DNA of 64,000 nucleotides, taken from positions 34,586 through 98,585 of IMG/VR virus record IMGVR_UViG_3300033992_001111; one strand, written 5' to 3'. Below, one piece after another: positions 46,123-51,508 of this stretch (positions are counted from its first letter, which is position 1; every line of letters starts with the position of its first letter). This DNA comes from a virus. The notes under the pieces are model-generated. The model was not told the DNA's origin. It ran no database searches and saw only the letters and a list, made by a program, of their open reading frames with translations. Position numbers and translations under genes: made by a program.

Positions 46123-46404
46123 ATGGAATTACCAACGGATTACACAAAACTAGCGCCTAAACAAAGAAGAGAGGTTAGGATACAATACATAAAGGAACAG
46201 AACAATCTGTGTATGTATTGCGGGGAGACTTTAGATGAGGTTGCACCCAATAGAATAACAGGTAAACCGATTAATTGGAAGTTGTTCCCGGAGGGATTTT
46301 TACAACATCCGATACATCTTCAACATTGTCATAAAACAAATATGACCGAAGGTGCGGTACACGCTTATTGTAATGCTGTTTTATGGCAATATGAGGGAAG
46401 ATAA
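46123..46404 (+). CDS. Endonuclease VII / HNH-like small nuclease
   Basis: 93 residues. CMYCGETL forms one zinc knuckle; the C-terminal HLQHCHKTNMTEGAVHAYCNAVLWQ has the His-Cys-His core and second CxxCN-like knuckle of Endo VII-type proteins ('DHDH.TG.vRG.lC..CN'). Shorter than T4 gp49 (157 residues). Sits within the RNA cluster between tRNA-like genes, so it could also be a mobile HNH. Confidence 0.65.
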   Translation: MELPTDYTKLAPKQRREVRIQYIKEQNNLCMYCGETLDEVAPNRITGKPINWKLFPEGFLQHPIHLQHCHKTNMTEGAVHAYCNAVLWQYEGR

Positions 46405-46422
46405 AAAAAAACAAGAATTTAG

Positions 46423-46451
46423 TTGTTATATTAAAAAAAGTATTATCTTTG
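46423..46451 (+). promoter_or_regulatory. Bacteroidetes-type promoter (TATCTTTG at 46444-46451)
   Basis: Good -7 box, partial -33 (TTG at 46423). Drives the gene at 46476. Confidence 0.6.
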
Positions 46452-46475
46452 TGCCATAAAAATAAATAAAAAATT

Positions 46476-46991
46476 ATGATTTCAGAAGAACAATTTTTGT
46501 TAGGTTTGATGATTACATTATCAATTGGTTTAGTGGTTTTATTCAAAAAGTTAGATACAGATGATGAATTTCCATCATTCTTACGTTGGTCTTGTGCGAT
46601 TGTTAGTTCATTGTTATTAATAATTGCCATCTTCCCGATTGTTAGATGGATTGATTCTGATAGTACTGAGTATTACTCACGTAGAGTTAACATCCAATCA
46701 ATTAAGAATAGTGATGAGGTTGGAGGACATTTTATGTTGGGTTGTGGTAATATAGAACAGACAGAGTATTACTACTACTATTACAAATCAGTGGAAGGTT
46801 ATGTTAGAGGTAAGAAACCGGTTGATGAGACTTTTATTGTTGAAACAACAAATGATAAACCACACGTTGAGGTTAAGATAACTCATTATGAATCAAAGTC
46901 GGGGTTATTTAGATATTTGGATGTGGAAAATAGTAAATATAAAATAATTGTACCCAAAGGTACTGTTGTTAATAGATTTGAGGTATACTAA
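46476..46991 (+). CDS. Two-span membrane protein
   Basis: 171 residues. Spans at about 7-23 (FLLGLMITLSIGLVVLF) and 36-57 (WSCAIVSSLLLIIAIFPIV), then a ~110-residue soluble beta-type domain probably outside the membrane. No known family. Confidence 0.65.
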   Translation: MISEEQFLLGLMITLSIGLVVLFKKLDTDDEFPSFLRWSCAIVSSLLLIIAIFPIVRWIDSDSTEYYSRRVNIQSIKNSDEVGGHFMLGCGNIEQTEYYYYYYKSVEGYVRGKKPVDETFIVETTNDKPHVEVKITHYESKSGLFRYLDVENSKYKIIVPKGTVVNRFEVY

Positions 46992-46999
46992 ACTCAGAT

Positions 47000-47074
47000 A
47001 GTCATGATTATAAGGTCGAGCTCTTTTAGAGTGGATGGGACTTATGTCTGTGGGTTCGAGTCCCACCATGACTA
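47000..47074 (+). tRNA. tRNA-like RNA, normal length but non-canonical core
   Basis: Acceptor AGTCATG/CATGACT and T-arm GTGGG-TTCGAGT-CCCAC are perfect; 75 nt, no encoded CCA. In the core, ATAAG and CTTAT pair around a short GCTC-TTTTA-GAG hairpin instead of separate D and anticodon arms. No confident anticodon. Confidence 0.5.
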
Positions 47075-47076
47075 CA

Positions 47077-47158
47077 AGGGGTGTTGGTAGCTCCTGACGG
47101 GTTTAGACGTGTAACTTTCCCTCCAACAACCAACCTTGTAATTATTTACACGCAATTG
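47077..47158 (+). ncRNA. Hairpin RNA downstream of tRNA-like gene
   Basis: AAGG...TGTTGG (47077-47088) pairs with CCAACA...CCTT (47122-47136) with an internal loop; a GGTAGCTCC segment recalls tRNA D-arms but no T-arm follows. TGTAA/TTTACA forms a second small hairpin. Identity unknown. Confidence 0.35.
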
Positions 47159-47210
47159 GATTAATATAGAAACAACTCTTCGTAAGGTTATCAGATTAAA
47201 CGTTACAAAC

Positions 47211-47354
47211 AGTCAGGTGGCGGAAAGCTTATAATGTGAGAAATCCTGTTATAACGAGGTAGACGCTCACAGGTTGGTATTGTAAAAGAGGGTTTAACCT
47301 CCATCTCCACGTTTTAGTGGTTATACCTTACAGGTTCGAGTCCTGTCCTGACTA
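47211..47354 (+). tRNA. tRNA-Leu-like gene with insertions in D-loop and anticodon/variable region
   Basis: 144 nt. Acceptor AGTCAGG/CCTGACT, T-arm ACAGG-TTCGAGT-CCTGT and D-stem ends TGGCGGAA...GGTAGACGC are those of a tRNA-Leu. The D-loop holds about 30 extra bases with a TTATAA/TTATAA helix. The anticodon/variable part is also enlarged, with GGTAT/ATACC around two hairpins (GAGG-GTTTAA-CCTC and CCAC-GTTTTA-GTGG). Either an intron-bearing/decorated tRNA or a tRNA-derived RNA. Confidence 0.5.
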
Positions 47355-47368
47355 CTAAACAAAACAAT

Positions 47369-47605
47369 ATGCCACACACAGAAACATTTTTTGTATCGAC
47401 AAAGAGTAATAAAGTTAAACCTGTTAATGAAAACCCAACTTCATACTTTAATCCCGATTCGAAAAGTAAAAATTTAGGAAAAGCGAAGTATATTATTGAG
47501 GTATTTGGTTATAATCATCAAAAAGTTGCTGAGGAAATCCGTGATGTTATTGATGAAAAACGATTAAGTGATAAATTATTTCGTATAAGAGTAGAAACAA
47601 GATAA
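47369..47605 (+). CDS. Small hypothetical protein
   Basis: 78 residues, basic, with KAKYIIEVFGYNHQKVAEEI forming a strand-helix unit. Lies between two tRNA-Leu-like genes. No family recognised. Confidence 0.55.
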   Translation: MPHTETFFVSTKSNKVKPVNENPTSYFNPDSKSKNLGKAKYIIEVFGYNHQKVAEEIRDVIDEKRLSDKLFRIRVETR

Positions 47606-47610
47606 ACAAT

Positions 47611-47697
47611 AGTCAGGTGGCGGAATTGGAGAGACGCAACTCTATTAAGGAGTGGAGATGAAATAAACTCATACAGGTTCGAATCCTGTCCTGACTA
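47611..47697 (+). tRNA. tRNA-Leu (long variable arm), probable UAA anticodon
   Basis: 87 nt. Acceptor AGTCAGG/CCTGACT, D-arm GCGGAATTGGAGAGACGC, long variable region and T-arm ACAGG-TTCGAAT-CCTGT fit class II tRNA-Leu. With the usual numbering the anticodon would be TAA (loop ATTAAGG) but that stem has two mismatches. The better-paired register gives loop TATTAAG with TTA. CCA is not encoded. Confidence 0.65.
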
Positions 47698-47727
47698 CGA
47701 ATTAAAAAAAAAAATAACAAAGGTATT

Positions 47728-47798
47728 GACTTTTGGTGATGTTATGAGATATTTATTATCTCACGGTTCGAGAGAACCAAAACACCCCAACAAAAGTT
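47728..47798 (+). ncRNA. Small multibranched RNA element
   Basis: Closing helix GACTTTTG/CAAAAGTT (8 bp, one G-U) surrounds hairpins TGAGAT-ATTTATT-ATCTCA and GGTTC-GAGA-GAACC (GNRA loop). No ORF. The GTTCGAGAGAA segment recurs in the sRNA at 47846. Confidence 0.45.
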
Positions 47799-47808
47799 TC
47801 ATAAAAAA

Positions 47809-47840
47809 TTTGATAGTAACAAAACTATTACTTACCTTTG
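47809..47840 (+). promoter_or_regulatory. Bacteroidetes-type promoter of a tiny sRNA (TTTG-N20-TACCTTTG)
   Basis: TTTG 47809-47812 and TACCTTTG 47833-47840. The only downstream element before the next promoter is a hairpin with T10. Confidence 0.75.
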
Positions 47841-47845
47841 TGAAA

Positions 47846-47900
47846 CATATATCCCACAGATGTATGTTCGAGAGAATTTATGTATGTGGGTTTTTTTTTT
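47846..47900 (+). ncRNA. Tiny hairpin sRNA with own promoter and terminator
   Basis: From the expected start (~47846) the transcript is about 55 nt. CCCACA (47853-47858) pairs with TGTGGG (47885-47890), the helix continues with G-U pairs to a GTTC-GAGA-GAAT tip, and ten T follow. The hairpin is also the terminator. No ORF. Confidence 0.6.
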
Positions 47901-47919
47901 GAAAAAAGTTTGATTGGTG

Positions 47920-47950
47920 TTTGGATATTAAAAATAAAGTATTATCTTTG
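47920..47950 (+). promoter_or_regulatory. Bacteroidetes-type promoter (TTTG-N19-TATCTTTG)
   Basis: Boxes at 47920-47923 and 47943-47950; drives the lipoprotein gene at 47973. Confidence 0.8.
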
Positions 47951-47972
47951 TACTCGAATTAAAACAAAAAAC

Positions 47973-48323
47973 ATGAAAGACATATTATTGGTAATTGTAT
48001 TGAGATTATTCTTTTTCACTGTAATAGTATCTTTAGTAAGTTGTAGTCCTGACTATATTCCATCATCTGATGAGGTACAACACACCATTCATATATCAAA
48101 TGAAGGTAAACCTTTTGAGTATTGGTTGAATAAAGTTCACTACGATAGTGAGGGACAAGAGATAAAAGTAATAGTGGATTCAGGTACTCAAATTACTCTC
48201 AGTGCTATAGTTCCGGTTATTAACGGAGTTTCAATTAGTCCTAACTTTCAAGTATACCAAGATAGTAGGATTGTGGAGTTAAAAAAAGTTACAATAGGGT
48301 TCTTTTGGTATAAAGTAAAATAA
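47973..48323 (+). CDS. Lipoprotein
   Basis: 116 residues from ATG 47973 (earlier in-frame ATG at 47880 lies in the sRNA terminator). Signal peptide with lipobox: hydrophobic core then SLVSCSPDY, Cys near residue 24. The remainder is a beta-rich soluble domain. A phage-encoded lipoprotein could act in superinfection exclusion; this is inference. Confidence 0.75.
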   Translation: MKDILLVIVLRLFFFTVIVSLVSCSPDYIPSSDEVQHTIHISNEGKPFEYWLNKVHYDSEGQEIKVIVDSGTQITLSAIVPVINGVSISPNFQVYQDSRIVELKKVTIGFFWYKVK

Positions 48324-48347
48324 TTAAAAAAAAAAAGTGTTAAAGTT

Positions 48348-48379
48348 TTTGACAAATCAAAATAAAAGTTTTACCTTTG
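48348..48379 (+). promoter_or_regulatory. Bacteroidetes-type promoter of RNA operon (TTTG-N20-TACCTTTG)
   Basis: TTTG 48348-48351 and TACCTTTG 48372-48379. Downstream to 48900 there is no protein gene, only structured RNAs and a tRNA. Confidence 0.78.
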
Positions 48380-48414
48380 TCGAAGAAATAAAGTTCTTAA
48401 AAATATTGAAAGAT

Positions 48415-48493
48415 TAGTGTGGGTGTTGTGTCGAGGTTTCAAGTCCCTCCGGATTCATCCGTAGCTCAGATGGTAGAGCATACACCCACATTA
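48415..48493 (+). ncRNA. Circularly permuted tRNA-like RNA
   Basis: A four-way junction in permuted order: T-arm GAGG-TTTCAAGTC-CCTC (48433-48449), stub acceptor hairpin CGGA-TTCA-TCCG (48450-48461), TA, then a consensus D-arm GCTC-AGATGGTA-GAGC (48464-48479). The two ends form a 12-bp helix (48415-48426 with 48482-48493) in place of the anticodon stem. Consensus tRNA residues (T8, A14, GG18-19, TTC of the T-loop) are kept, but position 53-61 is T-C instead of G-C. Function unknown. Confidence 0.6.
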
Positions 48494-48500
48494 TAATATA

Positions 48501-48646
48501 TTCTAATTACAAGTTTAGGTCCGTAGGGCTGTAATGGTATGTGAGGAAAATGACTACGGGACAAACATACAACTGTACGAAATAAAGCAGAAGTCCTTCG
48601 CATTCAAAGTATTACTGTAAAATGTAATCGCCATTACAAGTTAGAA
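48501..48646 (+). ncRNA. Pseudoknot-rich RNA
   Basis: Closing helix TTCTAA (48501-48506)/TTAGAA (48641-48646); TGTAATGG (48530-48537)/CCATTACA (48631-48638); CCGTAG (48521-48526)/CTACGG (48554-48559); GTATGT (48537-48542)/ACATAC (48565-48570); ATTAC/GTAAT hairpin. The CCGTAG helix crosses two others, i.e. pseudoknots. No ORF. Confidence 0.5.
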
Positions 48647-48653
48647 TTAAATT

Positions 48654-48744
48654 GGTATTGTAGCTCAGTGGGGGATTTATCTTCCTTGGTAGAGCAGGAG
48701 TCTCGAAAGTCTCTGTGTCGCAGGTTCGAACCCCGCCGATACCA
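48654..48744 (+). tRNA. tRNA with a hairpin inserted in the D-loop
   Basis: 91 nt. Acceptor GGTATTG/CGATACC (one G-U), TA, D-stem GCTC/GAGC, T-arm GCAGG-TTCGAAC-CCCGC (one A-C mismatch), discriminator A. The D-loop contains an extra 6-bp hairpin GGGGGA-TTTA-TCTTCC, about 17 extra bases. The 7-base anticodon loop CTCGAAA would give CGA, but the stem is mostly G-U with one A-C mismatch, so identity is uncertain (short variable loop argues against Ser). Confidence 0.6.
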
Positions 48745-48750
48745 CAAATA

Positions 48751-48875
48751 GTTTACTCTGTGATAAGATAGCAGATAGACCTATTACAGCAGACTATCCC
48801 ATTAGGGAGTGCGAGTTTTAGGTAGTACAGAATGGGTGACCTACGAATGAGTAAATCTTAAGGTCTTATCACAGA
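48751..48875 (+). ncRNA. Double-pseudoknot RNA
   Basis: A perfect 12-bp helix TCTGTGATAAGA (48757-48768)/TCTTATCACAGA (48864-48875) encloses CCCATT (48798-48803)/AATGGG (48831-48836), which crosses TAGGT (48819-48823)/ACCTA (48839-48843). GTTTAC (48751-48756) also pairs with GTAAAT (48851-48856), crossing the outer helix. Poly-A follows. No ORF. Confidence 0.55.
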
Positions 48876-48902
48876 TTAAAAAAAAAAAGTTTTAGAAAGT
48901 AC

Positions 48903-48930
48903 TTGACAAGCGAAAAAAGTATGTTATACT
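48903..48930 (+). promoter_or_regulatory. Consensus-like sigma-70 promoter (TTGACA-N16-TATACT)
   Basis: TTGACA 48903-48908 and TATACT 48925-48930. Unlike the other promoters here it fits the general -35/-10 type, suggesting a different or very strong recognition for the giant RNA. Confidence 0.65.
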
Positions 48931-48937
48931 TATAAAA

Positions 48938-49861
48938 CATTTAAGGGAAACCTTAAAGACGTTCTTAGAAATTTTAGATTATCCTTTACCCACTTCGGTG
49001 GAGTAAAAAACGATAATGGGTGGTATATCATCCTTAAATAAATTGATGAAAATCAATATAAACCGAACTTAGTTGTGTTATTAAGTTTGGGGCTTCTGAA
49101 AGGGAGCTCGAGTATACAAGTGAGATATCAGTGAGCCTGTAGTACCGAGGATAACTTCGTAGGGAAATGGATTACTGACCGGGAGATGTGGGTCTTTCGG
49201 TTGAGGGGGGAACCCCAAATTAAGAATAACTCATAGGAATTATGTGAGAAGTAAGGTCATCCAACCTTATAATTGCGAGTTCCAAAATTAAAGGAATCTT
49301 AACGCCGAAAGGCAAGATTAAGTAACAGGTGGTGCTGACTTTGTCCTTATCAAACATCTACCAAGATGTTGATTTGAAGAATTCTTGAAATTTGGAGATA
49401 GGGATATCTCATCGAGAAGTTTAGTATTTTGTGTCTCAAAAGGATACGAAGCTTATGGTAGACTACTTCTTGAATACATCCACAACACAATTACTATTTT
49501 CAATATGGTGAAAAACTAAAAGAAACATAGCAAAAATGTCTACCCGATGTCATTGACAAGTTGCCTACTTAGTTATGGGATGTCCATAGCACACAAAGAC
49601 CGCAAGTCTGAATGTATTCTTACCAAAAACCTCTACGGAGTCGAATCCGGAGTCAGGTCGCAAGCTTGAAGAGAGTTGAATAATGAGAGAGTAGATGATA
49701 TCGTAAGAAGTGATTGGTCTAACCAATCGGCAATGAGGATTACATCCCAAAAGGGTGTGGAAAAGAAGTCAAACAATAAAACTTCCAAAGATTCTCAATA
49801 AGACGAGTATTCTCATCGTATTAAGCCAAAAAGGTGTTACAGAAATGTGACACCTTTTTTT
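48938..49861 (+). ncRNA. Giant structured non-coding RNA (about 0.92 kb)
   Basis: No protein gene. Dense hairpins with stable loops: TTTAAGG-GAAA-CCTTAAA (48940), TTTACCCAC-TTCG-GTGGAGTAAA (48985), ATTGAT-GAAA-ATCAAT (49042), GGGG-GGAA-CCCC (49205), GCC-GAAA-GGC inside AATCTT/AAGATT (49295), AACATC/GATGTT (49353), GAGATA-GGGA-TATCTC (49395), GATTGG/CCAATC (49712). A promoter precedes and a strong terminator ends it, just upstream of smpB. Size, tRNA neighbourhood and phage setting recall GOLLD and ROOL ornate RNAs; class not confirmed. Confidence 0.7.
49828..49861 (+). terminator. Intrinsic terminator of the giant RNA
   Basis: GGTGTTACA-GAAA-TGTGACACC (9 bp, one G-U) flanked by A5 and T7. 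The -33 box of the smpB promoter starts in its T tract. Confidence 0.93.
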
Positions 49862-49889
49862 GTTTATATCAATTTTTATATTATCTTTG
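49859..49889 (+). promoter_or_regulatory. Bacteroidetes-type promoter of smpB (TTTG-N19-TATCTTTG)
   Basis: Boxes at 49859-49862 and 49882-49889. ATG of smpB is four bases after the -7 box, so a leaderless mRNA is expected. Confidence 0.85.
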
Positions 49890-49893
49890 CCTT

Positions 49894-50334
49894 ATGAAGA
49901 AGTCGATAAACATAATTAATAAGAAAGCCAGGTTTGAATATGAATTCCTCCAAACAGATATTGTGGGAATTTCACTATTTGGTAGCGAGGTCAAATCCAT
50001 CCGTCAGGGAAAAGTTTCTATCTCCGAAGGGTACTGTTACTTCAAGGACGGTGAGTTATTTGTTAAGGGGATGAATATCTCCGACTATGGGTTTGGTTCA
50101 TTCCATGAGACTGTCAGGGACCGTAAACTACTATTGAAAAGAAAAGAGTTGAATAGTTTGGAGTCAAAACTTATGAATGGTTTAACCATCGTTCCTTACC
50201 GGGTCTTCATCAATGAGAAGGGATTGATTAAAATGGAGATTGCTCTTGCCAAAGGTAAAAAGATTCATGATAAGAAAAATTCAATAAAAGAGAGAGATAT
50301 TGACCGGGATATAAAAAGAGAAATAAATCGATAA
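49894..50334 (+). CDS. smpB: SmpB, tmRNA-binding protein
   Basis: 146 residues from ATG 49894; the longer frame from 49834 starts inside a terminator. Family motifs in order: NKKARFEYEF, GSEVKSIRQGKVSISEGY, RDRKLLLKRKEL, and C-terminal AKGKKIHDKKNSIKERD. SmpB delivers tmRNA to stalled ribosomes in trans-translation. No tmRNA was recognised in the window, so it may act on host tmRNA or on one of the structured RNAs next door. A phage smpB right behind a tRNA-like/giant RNA cluster is striking. Confidence 0.95.
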   Translation: MKKSINIINKKARFEYEFLQTDIVGISLFGSEVKSIRQGKVSISEGYCYFKDGELFVKGMNISDYGFGSFHETVRDRKLLLKRKELNSLESKLMNGLTIVPYRVFINEKGLIKMEIALAKGKKIHDKKNSIKERDIDRDIKREINR

Positions 50335-50338
50335 AATG

Positions 50339-50369
50339 TTTGGTAGAATGAAAATAATAACTATCTTTG
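50339..50369 (+). promoter_or_regulatory. Bacteroidetes-type promoter (TTTG-N19-TATCTTTG)
   Basis: Boxes at 50339-50342 and 50362-50369; leader nearly identical to that of the gene at 45055. Confidence 0.85.
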
Positions 50370-50388
50370 TACTCACAAAACGAAAGAT

Positions 50389-50664
50389 ATGAACCTACCT
50401 CAACACAATATTAAGATTCAACACGAAAAATTTGGTGTATTAGTAAATGAAACATTCATGAACGCCACTCAATTCAAGATATTTTTGAGTATGATTCAAG
50501 GATGTATTGAACTTAAGAATGATTTAACATTCTTTAATGGTTCCGACTTTTTAGTTCATATTCCTCACAAACATCTGGTTGAGTCGATTATTACAACTAA
50601 TGTGGATGCGTCATTAACATTGGCAGAACATTTAATACAAAAATCAAAATTAGAAACAGCGTAA
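50389..50664 (+). CDS. Small hypothetical protein
   Basis: 91 residues, alpha/beta, with FGVLVNETFMNATQFKIFL and an acidic-neutral C-terminal helix. ATG placed by the promoter. Function unknown. Confidence 0.62.
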   Translation: MNLPQHNIKIQHEKFGVLVNETFMNATQFKIFLSMIQGCIELKNDLTFFNGSDFLVHIPHKHLVESIITTNVDASLTLAEHLIQKSKLETA

Positions 50665-50667
50665 TAT

Positions 50668-50916
50668 ATGGGAAATTTTTTAAGCAATTTACTTAAGGTT
50701 GCAATTGTGGGTGGTGTCGCTTACGGAGCGTACAAGTTTGGAGAACACGAGGGTGAAGATAAAGGTCGAAGAAGCGTGATGAGTGATGCTGATAAAGAAG
50801 AAATTGACCATCTAAAAGACCTGATTGATGAGTTAAAACAAAAGAAAAACAAAACAAAAAAAGATGAATATAACTTAATGTTATTGGAATCAAAACTTGT
50901 GGATTTGGAATACTAA
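50668..50916 (+). CDS. Small membrane-anchored protein
   Basis: 82 residues: N-terminal hydrophobic/glycine segment (LLKVAIVGGVAYGAYKFG), then a charged helix. Same operon as 50389, followed by hairpins and a terminator. Confidence 0.6.
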   Translation: MGNFLSNLLKVAIVGGVAYGAYKFGEHEGEDKGRRSVMSDADKEEIDHLKDLIDELKQKKNKTKKDEYNLMLLESKLVDLEY

Positions 50917-50922
50917 GGATTT

Positions 50923-51003
50923 CCAAGTTAGATTAAACTTGGTGGTGGAGTCGGTACAAACTAGTACAGACCTAAAAGAGGGACATCGTGTCCCTCTTTT
51001 TTT
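50923..51003 (+). terminator. 3' hairpin plus intrinsic terminator
   Basis: CCAAGTT-AGATTA-AACTTGG (50923-50942) is followed by a GTAC/GTAC helix and the terminator GAGGGACA-TCG-TGTCCCTC with A4/T7 (50974-51003). The terminator also serves the convergent minus-strand gene. Confidence 0.8.
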
Positions 51004-51508
51004 ATTGTTCATAGTCAAACCAAATACCAAAACCACAATTATCTCTAATGTGTTCATATGCAGAATCTTTAAAAGAATCAATCATCTCATCCCACTCACC
51101 CCATTCTCCCATTCCAACATCATCATATATTTGAGACAGTGTTTTATAATTGTCATCACCATTTTCATCTTGAGATAATAACTTACTTTCCCCCCAACCC
51201 CAATTAATAAGAACTTGAGTATCTGTTTCATATAAATCAATTCTTGATTCATAGATTTCGAGGTATATGTATTCAGAGCCATCCTCTTGTAATAATATTT
51301 TAATACCTTTACCTCCTTCACTTAACTTTTCTAATGCTTTTTCAGTAAATTCTTCTGCTCTTTCTTCGCCTACCTCATCAACTAAATCAGGTAAAAATTC
51401 ATCTAAATTATACTCCATTGACCGGGCAATTGATTTAGTGTTTGGGTTTGGGTAACCCATCTTATTCATTACTTTTAAAAATTTGTTTAGCTCGCTCATA
51501 TTATTCAT
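51002..51508 (-). CDS. Acidic hypothetical protein (minus strand)
   Basis: 168 residues (165 if the ATG at 51499 is used). Acidic, with SIARSMEYNLDEFLPDLV near the N-terminus and a Trp-rich GWGESK/GEWGEWDE region. Start overlaps the upstream minus-strand gene's stop, so the two are co-expressed. No family recognised. Confidence 0.62.
   Translation of the reverse strand: MNNMSELNKFLKVMNKMGYPNPNTKSIARSMEYNLDEFLPDLVDEVGEERAEEFTEKALEKLSEGGKGIKILLQEDGSEYIYLEIYESRIDLYETDTQVLINWGWGESKLLSQDENGDDNYKTLSQIYDDVGMGEWGEWDEMIDSFKDSAYEHIRDNCGFGIWFDYEQ

Noticed and set aside
47611-47697. Ochre-suppressor tRNA (anticodon UUA)
   Set aside because: One pairing register puts TTA in the anticodon position, but it places A at position 33, which is almost always U. 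The Leu UAA reading is preferred despite stem mismatches.
46015-48744. CRISPR array
   Set aside because: The repeated AGTCAGG...CCTGACTAC pieces are tRNA acceptor arms with irregular spacing, not direct repeats with uniform spacers.
49565-49750. 61-residue minus-strand ORF inside the giant RNA
   Set aside because: No motif, no promoter, and it lies in densely paired non-coding sequence.
48385-49861. tmRNA gene
   Set aside because: Adjacency to smpB and pseudoknots invite it, but I found no tmRNA-type 5' GGATTCGAC segment, no Ala-type G-U acceptor pair and no tag ORF ending in ALAA-stop. The giant RNA is also more than twice the usual tmRNA length.
48938-49861. Group I or group II intron
   Set aside because: No flanking exon gene on either side, no recognisable P7/G-binding or domain V pairing, and the region has its own promoter and terminator.
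49834-49893. Longer SmpB start at 49834
   Set aside because: Those codons lie in a terminator and in the smpB promoter; family alignment begins at ATG 49894.
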